Positions 1 through 6,161 of a stretch of 9,496 bases of DNA are shown one piece after another; within the stretch, counting starts at the first letter, position 1, and the number at the start of each line of letters is the position of its first letter. This DNA is from JAVBUZ01 sp031554725. GTDB lineage: Bacteria > Bacillota > Clostridia > Lachnospirales > Lachnospiraceae. The position numbers were made by a program, and so were the translations under genes. The stretch spans positions 1 through 9,496 of the forward strand of contig JAVBUZ010000195.1 of NCBI GenBank assembly GCA_031554725.1. Reading direction: 5' to 3'. The notes under the pieces were generated by a model. The model was given only the letters and a program-made list of their open reading frames with translations, was not told the origin of the DNA and ran no database searches.

Positions 1-133
1 AGAGTGTGGTAAATGTGAACAGCATTGCCCACAAGGTATCGAAATCCGCAAGGAACTTAAAAATGTAAAAAAACGTTTCGAGTCTCCAGTATATAAGCTA
101 GTTGCATGGATTATTGGTTTTCAGTACCATTAA
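1..133 (+). CDS. Aldo/keto reductase with C-terminal 4Fe-4S motif (3' end only)
   Basis: This is the last 43 codons of a gene that enters from the left, read in the frame starting at base 2 and ending with TAA at 131-133. The visible peptide begins ECGKCEQHCPQGIEIRKELK. The C-x2-C-x3-C-P pattern is the end of the ferredoxin-like iron-sulfur motif found at the C terminus of one aldo/keto reductase subgroup (COG1453-type 'predicted oxidoreductase'). There the residues PQxIxI follow the last cysteine and a short helical tail closes the protein. The first cysteine of the usual C-x2-C-x2-C-x3-C-P set would lie just outside the window. The barrel domain is not visible, so substrate and cofactor cannot be judged. 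Another ferredoxin-tailed oxidoreductase is possible but less likely. Confidence 0.72.
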   Translation, partial: ECGKCEQHCPQGIEIRKELKNVKKRFESPVYKLVAWIIGFQYH

Positions 134-148
134 GATATTGAATAAAAT

Positions 149-366
149 AAAAAGCTGATTTGTTTTTAATCACTATAGTATCTCACGTTAAAGGAAATTT
201 AGTTGTCTTTTGATGAGGGGCTGTTAGAATCCGCTGGTGCTTAATCTGGTAGTTTCAGATTTTATGCACCACTGCGGATTCTTCCAAGCGCGAGCGTGCC
301 CCAAATGAAAGACCAACTAAATTTCCTTTAAAGTGAAAACTATATATTAAAACAAATCAGCTTTTT
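149..366. terminator. Outer hairpin arms: likely bidirectional terminator interrupted by a nested palindrome
   Basis: The left arm 149-169 (AAAAAGCTGATTTG and T-rich continuation) pairs with the right arm 347-366 (TTAAAACAAATCAGCTTTTT) over about 20 bp with one bulged T. The G+C-containing core is flanked by an A run on the left and a T run on the right. On either strand it therefore ends in a U tract, as a bidirectional intrinsic terminator does. It lies between the convergent reductase (stop at 133) and peptidase (stop at 375) genes, where such a terminator is expected. The arms are unusually far apart because a 171-bp palindromic segment lies between them. Confidence 0.6.
174..344. repeat. 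Nested palindromic element, MITE-like or structured RNA
   Basis: This segment folds on itself almost end to end. TATAG (174-178) pairs with CTATA (340-344). TCAC (183-186) pairs with GTGA (333-336). A perfect 18-bp stem joins 188-205 (TTAAAGGAAATTTAGTTG) to 314-331. GGGGC (217-221) pairs with GCCCC (298-302). AGAATCCGC-TGGTGC (226-240) pairs with 266-282 with a 2-nt bulge. AATCTG (243-248) closes the tip with CAGATT (256-261). One unpaired segment on the right, about 283-297 (ends GCGCGAGCGT), is asymmetric. No ORF lies inside. The size, terminal inverted repeats and lack of coding capacity suit a non-autonomous mobile element, but a conserved structured RNA or repeat family is equally possible. 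Copy number cannot be judged from one window. Confidence 0.6.
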
Positions 367-374
367 GATTTTAA

Positions 375-1199
375 TTAATAACTTAGTGCCCATAAATTTT
401 TAATCTGATGAGACAAGGTATTATAATCCCACTGCTGACTGCTTGTACTTTTGCGGTTTGGGTCATTGACGAGAAAACCATTTTCATCATAGTCATAGAT
501 GAGAATAAAGTGACCGGTGGTGGTAAAGTCGCCAGGTTTCATGCTGCAAATGATAAGGCTACCGCCGTCAAGGTAACTTTCCATAGTAGATTCACTTAGG
601 GATATTGTAGCACCAGTAAGACCAAGCTGGCTGACGCCTTCTGTCCAGAGGCTCCAGCTAGTGCCTCCTGTGGTATAATATCCATTCTTTTCGCAAAAGG
701 TCGCCATGCTTCTTGGATTCATGGTATCGTCGCCTGTAAAATATAAATAGGCCATGGTAAGGCAGGTAGGTCCGCAACCGGAAAGACCAATGCAGCTTTT
801 GCCATAGGAATTATACCCCCAGCGTTTGTCCCATTGCATTAGCAAGGGGACTTTTTCACCTGCTAATTCAGTGGATAAATCAATCTCATCGTACATATAG
901 GATTCACGATTTTGATAATTAAGAACAAAATCTTTTGCTTCTTCATTTTTTTCTAAAAGCTCTAAAAATTCTTTGGGATATTCTTGTGGAACCTCCAATT
1001 GCTCTGAAATGTTTGCCGTGCGATGCTCATTTACAAAGGAAAAGATATAAGGCGCATATTTATACGCTGTAGTACCAAGATAAAAAAAGAAAAATATTGT
1101 TACACACGTGTTTATGCAGGTTTTAATAAAATGCAGAACGGGATGCTTTCTTTTTCGTCTTCGCTTTCTTGCTTGGGGGGCTGTAGTTTGATTGCTCAT
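375..1199 (-). CDS. Membrane-anchored C39-like cysteine peptidase domain protein
   Basis: The protein has 274 residues. A basic N terminus (RKRRRKRK, 11-18) precedes one hydrophobic helix (about 22-44), which suggests a cytoplasmic N terminus and an external catalytic domain. A linker of about 70 residues leads to a papain-like C39_2-type domain from about 115. It holds the catalytic-cysteine motif SGCGPTC (Cys142), a histidine in TGHFILI (His230) and an aspartate in NDPN (Asp246), so the triad looks complete. Known relatives include C39-like peptidases and bacteriocin-processing peptidases, but there is no ABC transporter here and the substrate is unknown. I place the start at the ATG at 1199, preceded by GAAAGGATGG, rather than an in-frame TTG at 1217 that would place this ribosome site inside the gene. 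It is divergent from the kinase operon and has its own TATAAT box. Confidence 0.85.
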   Translation of the reverse strand: MSNQTTAPQARKRRRKRKHPVLHFIKTCINTCVTIFFFFYLGTTAYKYAPYIFSFVNEHRTANISEQLEVPQEYPKEFLELLEKNEEAKDFVLNYQNRESYMYDEIDLSTELAGEKVPLLMQWDKRWGYNSYGKSCIGLSGCGPTCLTMAYLYFTGDDTMNPRSMATFCEKNGYYTTGGTSWSLWTEGVSQLGLTGATISLSESTMESYLDGGSLIICSMKPGDFTTTGHFILIYDYDENGFLVNDPNRKSTSSQQWDYNTLSHQIKNLWALSY

Positions 1200-1225
1200 A
1201 TGTATCCATCCTTTCAACTGAAGTC

Positions 1226-1231
1226 ATTATA
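1226..1231 (-). promoter_or_regulatory. -10 box for the peptidase gene
   Basis: On the minus strand this reads TATAAT, a perfect sigma-A -10 box, 26 nt upstream of the ATG at 1199. This gives a leader of about 20 nt that contains the ribosome binding site. No good -35 box is seen at 16-18 bp upstream (the best are AAGAAT or AGAATC), so the promoter may be weak or activator-dependent. Confidence 0.5.
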
Positions 1232-1244
1232 CGAAATTACGAAG

Positions 1245-1279
1245 AAGGATTCTTTATTATTTCATAAGGAATTTATTAA
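1245..1279 (+). promoter_or_regulatory. Direct repeat 21 bp apart, candidate operator in the divergent region
   Basis: AAGGATTCTTTATTA begins at 1245 and AAGGAATTTATTA at 1266, exactly 21 bp apart, which is two helical turns. A weaker third copy, AAGAAATTAT, starts at 1289. SARP-type activators are known to bind short direct repeats spaced by whole helical turns, and the operon that follows encodes a response regulator with a SARP-like output. Regulation of its own operon is therefore a reasonable guess. The region is A+T-rich, so chance similarity remains possible. Confidence 0.3.
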
Positions 1280-1300
1280 GACTTTTTGAAGAAATTATGG

Positions 1301-1309
1301 TATTATATA
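1301..1309 (+). promoter_or_regulatory. Probable -10 region of the kinase operon
   Basis: TATTATATA lies 26-34 nt before the TTG start at 1335, at the right distance for a short leader carrying the GAAGGAGAG ribosome site (1321-1329). No convincing -35 box is found 16-18 bp upstream, where the sequence reads AAGACT or ACTTTT. This suggests activator dependence and fits the direct repeats at 1245-1279. The same stretch contains a weak sigma-H-like match, which I do not favour. Confidence 0.35.
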
Positions 1310-1334
1310 CATTATTGCTTGAAGGAGAGTTAAG

Positions 1335-2141
1335 TTGAAATATATAGATAAATATAAATGGTGTATTCTTTTAGGGGTCTTGTTACTTCTCATTTTGGTA
1401 GGAAGCATATATATTAGGGTCTTCCATTCTACAAGAACGGTAAAGGAAAATATCAATGAAAATATACTGCTTGAGCATAAGCAGATGATAGAAATGTTTA
1501 ATGCACATGAACTAATACCAGCCCTAGGTTATCCTTATACAGGGGATAATGTGGATAGTGCACCAGGGTATATTGAAAGCATAATGGCAATTATTTTTAA
1601 TAACTATACATATGAAAGTGCAGACAAGATTGAAGAGGACGAGCCAGCCTTTAGTTTCTACATTTATCAGGATGATGAAGAGAACAAGCAGCTAATGGAG
1701 TATGCCACGGTCTATGTATTTGAAGGAGAAATACAGGTGCAGTATCTTAGTGGTGCAGTATGCTATAGGGACAGCGCAGCTATAGAGCTACTATTAGCTT
1801 TAAACATTGAATTTTTCACAGAAGAAAATGATGCTTTTATAGAAGAATCACCAGCGCTACTTGATGATATTATCTTTTTTATAGGAGCTAGTGAGAAAAG
1901 CATCTTGAGTGCGCAGGAAGCCGATACCTATTATAAGCAAAGAAAAGACGAGAATTGGAAATGTGTGAATAAAAAAGATGCAGAGACCGCTCTTTGTGCA
2001 CTAGGGGAAGCAAAGCAGGGGGTTGTCCTTGTGGGAGAAAATAGTGGAACAGAAGTACACTTTTTTGATAAATACATGCTTGTTATTACAGAGGATAAGG
2101 TAGCCCATTTTTTAACAAATTTAGAAGGCTATGAGAATTAG
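1335..2141 (+). CDS. Single-pass membrane protein of unknown family, first gene of the kinase operon
   Basis: I do not recognise the family. The 268-residue protein starts at TTG (1335), supported by GAAGGAGAG at 1321-1329 with suitable spacing. A basic N-terminal tip is followed by one hydrophobic helix (about 9-28). The remaining 240 or so residues are acidic and should lie outside the cytoplasm. They are a mix of aromatic-rich, beta-prone stretches (SFYIYQDD, YATVYVFEGEIQVQYLSG, VHFFDKYMLVIT) and helical parts. No lipobox, repeats or enzyme motif is visible. Three cysteines (143, 210, 221) lie in the external part. It heads an operon with two kinases and a response regulator, so an extracytoplasmic sensing or accessory role is plausible but unproven. 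Its stop lies 61 nt before the preferred start of the next gene. Confidence 0.8.
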   Translation: MKYIDKYKWCILLGVLLLLILVGSIYIRVFHSTRTVKENINENILLEHKQMIEMFNAHELIPALGYPYTGDNVDSAPGYIESIMAIIFNNYTYESADKIEEDEPAFSFYIYQDDEENKQLMEYATVYVFEGEIQVQYLSGAVCYRDSAAIELLLALNIEFFTEENDAFIEESPALLDDIIFFIGASEKSILSAQEADTYYKQRKDENWKCVNKKDAETALCALGEAKQGVVLVGENSGTEVHFFDKYMLVITEDKVAHFLTNLEGYEN

Positions 2142-2202
2142 GAAATGGTGTTATTCAGCTAAATATACTTCGAAAAAAGATGTGGCGAAAGGGGAACGTG
2201 AC

Positions 2203-3348
2203 ATGGAAAAGGAAGAAAGAATATTGGCATATATTTCGCACGAGATAAAAGCGCCTATTGCAGGTGCATATGAAATGCTAAACCAGATAAAGAAAAAAGC
2301 ACAGATGACCAATGTAGAAGAGGTGGGACATGTTCAAGAAACCTTGAATTATACCATGGGAGTGATTGAAGATGTGCTTCATCTTCTAAAATTAAAGCAA
2401 GATAACATTATTTTGCAAACCCAGGCTTTAAAGTTAGAGGAAATAGTAGAACAGTCTTTAAAAATGCAAGAGGCTTTGTGTAAAAAAAAGGGAATTGCAT
2501 GTTCGGTGGAATACTTCGGAGCGGGTTACCGTTATTTATATACCGATAAAAACTGTTTGCTTCAGATTTTACTTAATCTAATTTCAAACGCTGTCAAATA
2601 TACGCCTAGTGGTGGAAGGGTGGCAGTAAGAGTATATCAGCGCATTATTGAAGAAAACCGTGAACTTTTACAATTGGAAATTGAGGACAATGGGGTAGGA
2701 ATGAGCGAAGAGTTCCTAAAGGAGGTTTTTTCCCCCTTTATGATACGTGAGGATGTACCATTGCAAGGAACTGGACTCGGATTAACCATCGTGAAGCTCT
2801 TAGTAGAAAAATTAGGTGGAAACCTAGATGTAAAGAGTCAGGAGTGGAAAGGAACAATTATAAACTTTTCGGTAGAGCTGGATGGAGCAGATGAATTTTG
2901 GGAGCGAAAAGAGGCTATAAAGGAGGAACCGGGGACAGAAGCTTGCTGGCCATGCTATGAAAACAAAAGGGTCCTTCTAGCAGAGGATGATGAGGTCTAT
3001 ATGGAGCTTATGAAGAACCATTTAGAGGAAGTAGGAATTGAAGCTGATAAAACCTATGATGGAGATGAGGTAATTGATATTTTTACGCAGGCACAGCAGG
3101 GATACTATCAGATGATTTTTTTAGATATGAATTTGCAGGAAGTAAGCGGCTTTGAAGCAGCAAAAAAAATACGTGAGTTTGAAAAGAGAGGCACTACAAG
3201 AATTCCCATTGTTGGCGTTAGTGGCTATATAGATTCTTATCGTTCACAGGAAATGTATAATGAGGTAATTGATGGTTTTTTGCTAAAGCCATTAAGTAAA
3301 CGGGATTTATATGAGGTGCTAGGGAAGTATTTAGGTGATCAGGCGTGA
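2203..3348 (+). CDS. Soluble hybrid histidine kinase (HisKA-HATPase-REC) without sensor domain
   Basis: I chose the ATG at 2203 because AAAGGGG (2188-2194) lies 8 nt before it. An in-frame ATG at 2131 overlaps the previous gene by 11 nt and has an SD only 2 nt away. The 381-residue product begins almost directly with the H-box ISHEIKAP (His13). The ATPase domain follows, with N-box LLNLISNAVKY (Asn129), G1 box IEDNGVGM (Asp162) and G2 box GTGLGLTIVK (189-198). After a linker (about 228-254) comes a receiver domain (255-378) with acidic pocket EDDE, phospho-acceptor Asp308 (FLDMN), Ser340 and Lys362 (LLKP). All catalytic residues are present. There is no transmembrane, PAS or GAF region, so the signal must come from a partner protein. 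No HPt domain is encoded in the window, so the exit route for its phosphate is unknown. It overlaps the next gene by 4 nt. Confidence 0.92.
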   Translation: MEKEERILAYISHEIKAPIAGAYEMLNQIKKKAQMTNVEEVGHVQETLNYTMGVIEDVLHLLKLKQDNIILQTQALKLEEIVEQSLKMQEALCKKKGIACSVEYFGAGYRYLYTDKNCLLQILLNLISNAVKYTPSGGRVAVRVYQRIIEENRELLQLEIEDNGVGMSEEFLKEVFSPFMIREDVPLQGTGLGLTIVKLLVEKLGGNLDVKSQEWKGTIINFSVELDGADEFWERKEAIKEEPGTEACWPCYENKRVLLAEDDEVYMELMKNHLEEVGIEADKTYDGDEVIDIFTQAQQGYYQMIFLDMNLQEVSGFEAAKKIREFEKRGTTRIPIVGVSGYIDSYRSQEMYNEVIDGFLLKPLSKRDLYEVLGKYLGDQA

Positions 3349-5129
3349 AGGAAAAAAGAAAAAGTAAAAGGAAGAATCAGCTTGTCTGTGGAGTGGGGAT
3401 TCTAACAATCGTCTTGGCTTTATTTTGGATATTTACCATGTTCACGCAGGCAAAATCATATTTCGGGGCGGCAGTCCAAATATGGGATGAGGGCTGGAGT
3501 TATGAAGCAGAAAGTGGGAGGACTGGTATTTTACAGCTTCCGGAAGATATAGAGCTTGATGTGGATGAAAAGGTAGTTCTAAGGAATATTATTCGGGCAG
3601 AGGAACGCAATCTTGGAATTGCTTTTCAGACAACTTATCAAAGAGTGCAGGTAAATGTAGATGGAACCATGGTATATGAACTTGCTACCTACAACACCGG
3701 CGCTCATGAAGAGGCACCTACTTGTGGGTGGAATTTTGTGGAGCTTCCACAGGATGCCTATGGAAAAGAAATAGAAATCATTTTATCCTCGCCATATAAG
3801 GTATATACAGGTATACTTCCCAGTATAAAGCTGGGAACGATGACATCCTTGCTTATAGAGAATAAAGAATATTATCGCTATAGTTATTTGATTGACATAT
3901 GGTTAATCATCTTGGGAGTGCTCTTACTAGTTGGAGCCTATCACTTTAGAAACAATGAAAAAAATTTCAAGAATTCCTTGTTCTTGGGATTGACGGCGAT
4001 TATGACCGGAATATGGCTTCGCACAGGAACCATCAATCAGATAATACTGATTGATTACTACAGGGCTATGACCTATTCTTTTATTGCATTTTATTGCATG
4101 CCTATATTCTTAAGTCTTTTTTATGAGTCTTATTTGGGAGATCTTTACGGCTGCTTAAAAAAACTCCGGGTAGCGTGTATTATAAGTGCGTTTCTTTCCT
4201 TTCTTTTGCAGATTGTAGGAGTGGCGGACCTAGTACAAATGGTGTGGTTTAGTCAAGCGCTACTACTGTTAATCTGCGTTACAATAGTCCTTATTGTAAT
4301 GAGAGAATATAGGAAGGGACTCTGCATTAGAAATATATGGGGAAGCATTGTTTTAGTTTTTATGGTGATTGTTGAGTTTTGCAATACATATTTTTCGCCA
4401 GCGTTAACCAGTGGTTTTTATGCTAGAACAGGAATTGTAATATTCTTTATGCAATTAGGTTTTGATATTGTACTTCAATATGAAAAGACAGAGCAGGATA
4501 ATGCAGAGAAGCGCAGAATGCTACAAAGCACAAGAATGCATCTGATGCTAAGCCAAATACAACCACATTTTATTTTTAATACCTTGGGAGCCATTCGAAT
4601 CATGATAAAGACCAATCCAGATATGGCCTATTCGATGATTTATGATTTTTCTAAGTGCTTAAGGGCCAATTTGAACTCTTTGGAGCACGAAGAAGCAATT
4701 CTTTTCGCAGAAGAAATAAAGCATGTAAAAGCATACACTAACATTCAAAAAATAAGGTTTGCAGATACTTTAGAGGTGGCATTTGATATACAAGTAGACG
4801 GCTTTTTGGTACCACCGCTGTCTATTCAGCCACTTGTGGGAAATGCCATTACCCATTGGCTTAGAAAGGGAAAGGATGCGGGTTGCGTTACCATAAGAAG
4901 TAGAGAACTTGAGCGGGAGTTCATGGTAGAAATTGAGGACAATGGAGTAGGTTTCGAAACAAAATTGCTAGGGGAAGATGAAATATATCAAGGGGATGAG
5001 GAAGACTTAACGTCAGGAATTAATCAAGTGCGCTATAGAATTTACAAGTCTGTACAAGGGCGGATGGAAATAAAAAGTGCATTAGGTAAAGGAACCTGCG
5101 TAACCTTGTTTTTTCCCAAGATGAGGTAA
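3345..5129 (+). CDS. LytS/YesM-family sensor histidine kinase with extracellular domain and 7TM block
   Basis: The 594-residue protein starts at GTG (3345), whose bases overlap the upstream stop, which suggests translational coupling. Helix one (about 15-34) leads to an extracellular beta-rich domain (about 40-175). A block of roughly seven hydrophobic helices (181-378) and a short coiled linker follow. The cytoplasmic part is a His_kinase/HATPase pair: the phospho-acceptor motif QIQPHFIFNTL (His408), the N-box PPLSIQPLVGNAITH (Asn500) and the G1 box IEDNGVGF (Asp532). The N-box residue before the asparagine is Gly where the family normally has Glu (LVENA). The second glycine loop (TSGINQVRYRI) is degenerate but alignable. 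Activity is therefore likely but not certain. The input half closely resembles that of the diguanylate cyclase encoded at 6162-7832. The probable partner is the response regulator immediately downstream. Confidence 0.9.
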   Translation: MKEKRKSKRKNQLVCGVGILTIVLALFWIFTMFTQAKSYFGAAVQIWDEGWSYEAESGRTGILQLPEDIELDVDEKVVLRNIIRAEERNLGIAFQTTYQRVQVNVDGTMVYELATYNTGAHEEAPTCGWNFVELPQDAYGKEIEIILSSPYKVYTGILPSIKLGTMTSLLIENKEYYRYSYLIDIWLIILGVLLLVGAYHFRNNEKNFKNSLFLGLTAIMTGIWLRTGTINQIILIDYYRAMTYSFIAFYCMPIFLSLFYESYLGDLYGCLKKLRVACIISAFLSFLLQIVGVADLVQMVWFSQALLLLICVTIVLIVMREYRKGLCIRNIWGSIVLVFMVIVEFCNTYFSPALTSGFYARTGIVIFFMQLGFDIVLQYEKTEQDNAEKRRMLQSTRMHLMLSQIQPHFIFNTLGAIRIMIKTNPDMAYSMIYDFSKCLRANLNSLEHEEAILFAEEIKHVKAYTNIQKIRFADTLEVAFDIQVDGFLVPPLSIQPLVGNAITHWLRKGKDAGCVTIRSRELEREFMVEIEDNGVGFETKLLGEDEIYQGDEEDLTSGINQVRYRIYKSVQGRMEIKSALGKGTCVTLFFPKMR

Positions 5130-5134
5130 ATGGG

Positions 5135-5956
5135 ATGAATATTATATTAGTGGATGATGAAAAATGGGCAATAGATCAGTTCGAGCTAGAATGCCAAGGC
5201 ATACCCAATGTGGATGTGGTTGGTAAATTCGACGATCCAAATGAGGCTTTAAAATTTGTAAAGCAAAGCCGTGTTGAGGCGGCATTTTTGGATGTAGAGA
5301 TGCCTAAGATGAATGGAATTGAGCTTGGTAGGAGATTAAAAGAACTACAGCCAGAAATTGTTATTATCTATATAACTGGCTATTCGGAGTACATAAACGA
5401 AGCTATTTTATCAGTAAAGGCGGATTACTATATCTTAAAGCCATATAATCGGGAAGACATTGAGGAGATAATGGTCAGAGCCACATTATTATGTGCTAGA
5501 CAAAAAAAAGCACTTAGTATCCAAACTTTTGGACATTTTAATGTTTTTTATAAAGGGCAAATTATTCATTTTACCAATGCCAAGGCGAAGGAACTTCTTG
5601 CCTTATGTGTAGACATACAGGGCGGAACCCTTACCATGGAAAGGGCAATTAGTATTTTGTGGGAAGATAGGGAGTATGATGCCAAGGTAAAGAGTCTATA
5701 CAGAAAGGCTGTTATTTATCTAAATTCTTTGTTTCGTGAATATAATGAGTTTAAGATTTTTGAAAATAACAGAGGTGCTTGTCATATCAACAAAGAGGAA
5801 GTGACCTGTGATTATTTTGACTATTTAGATGGAAAAATAACTCTAGGTCATGAATTTACAGGTGAATATATGTATGATTATTCATGGGCAGAGGAAACAA
5901 ATGCATATTTGTATGTAAATAGTCAAAAAAAGTCGACTAAAGTTGCACTTTGGTAG
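5135..5956 (+). CDS. Response regulator with SARP-type winged-helix DNA-binding domain
   Basis: The start is 5 nt after the kinase stop, and the ribosome site (GAGG, 5123-5126) overlaps that stop, so the two genes are tightly coupled. The 273-residue protein has an N-terminal receiver domain with acidic pocket VDDE, phospho-acceptor Asp53 (FLDVEMP), Thr81 and Lys102 (LKPYN). From about 125 to 230 it has a winged helix of the Trans_reg_C/SARP kind: the strand IQTFGHFNVFYKGQ, the helix AKAKELLALCVD, and LTMERAISILWED. This matches COG3947-type regulators (CheY plus wHTH). The bacterial transcriptional activator (BTAD) repeat region usual in SARP proteins is mostly absent, leaving a tail of about 40 residues. 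LytS-family kinases more often pair with LytTR or AraC-type regulators, so this output is less common. It likely activates transcription, possibly of its own operon or the neighbouring genes. Confidence 0.9.
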   Translation: MNIILVDDEKWAIDQFELECQGIPNVDVVGKFDDPNEALKFVKQSRVEAAFLDVEMPKMNGIELGRRLKELQPEIVIIYITGYSEYINEAILSVKADYYILKPYNREDIEEIMVRATLLCARQKKALSIQTFGHFNVFYKGQIIHFTNAKAKELLALCVDIQGGTLTMERAISILWEDREYDAKVKSLYRKAVIYLNSLFREYNEFKIFENNRGACHINKEEVTCDYFDYLDGKITLGHEFTGEYMYDYSWAEETNAYLYVNSQKKSTKVALW

Positions 5957-5957
5957 C

Positions 5958-5992
5958 ACTAAATATGTTTTAATACAAAAGAACTATTTAGT
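5958..5992. repeat. Short inverted repeat after the response regulator
   Basis: ACTAAATA (5958-5965) and TATTTAGT (5985-5992) are perfect 8-bp inverted copies separated by 19 nt, directly after the regulator stop. There is no U tract and the stem is A+T-rich, so it is not a convincing terminator. It could be an operator or chance. Confidence 0.25.
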
Positions 5993-6127
5993 CAGTAAGT
6001 AGTTTAAATAAGGGGGAGATAGTGTATCTGGTTAAACACGATATAGTGATGTACATTATTCTCAAAAAACTCTATGCATAGGGATGTTCGGCAATAGCAG
6101 CTTTATGTATTATCCACAATAAAGAAA

Positions 6128-6158
6128 AGAGGTAGGCCAATGGTCTACCTCTTTTTTT
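6128..6158. terminator. Bidirectional intrinsic terminator between operon and cyclase gene
   Basis: AGAGGTAGGCC (6128-6138) pairs with GGTCTACCTCT (6142-6152) as an 11-bp stem with one G-U pair and a 3-nt loop. It is followed by seven T (6152-6158). An A-rich run lies on the other side, so transcripts from the minus-strand cyclase gene, which stops at 6162, would also end here. This is the terminator for the four-gene operon. Confidence 0.88.
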
Positions 6159-6161
6159 GTA

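Noticed and set aside
408..599. 63-codon plus-strand ORF
   Set aside because: It is fully antisense to the C39-like peptidase gene, which has clear catalytic motifs; it has no supporting ribosome site or recognisable product.
1200..1217. Upstream TTG start for the peptidase (six extra residues)
   Set aside because: The good ribosome site GAAAGGATGG overlaps these codons and is correctly placed for the ATG at 1199, and no ribosome site was recognised for the TTG.
1244..1274. Sigma-H-like promoter (GAAGGATTC ... AAGGAATTT)
   Set aside because: The two boxes resemble the sigma-H consensus, but the 13-bp spacer is off and the same bases are better explained as A+T-rich direct repeats; too weak to call.
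1023..1289. 88-codon plus-strand ORF over the peptidase start and promoter region
   Set aside because: It is antisense to the peptidase N terminus and crosses the divergent promoter region; the translation shows no domain.
2131..2202. Upstream ATG giving the hybrid kinase 24 more residues
   Set aside because: The only SD-like stretch is 2 nt from this ATG and the added residues show no domain; the ATG at 2203 has AAAGGGG at 8 nt.
5957..6127. Additional protein gene between operon and terminator
   Set aside because: Apart from the 19-codon frame reported as a low-confidence finding, no coding potential was seen in this 171-bp stretch.
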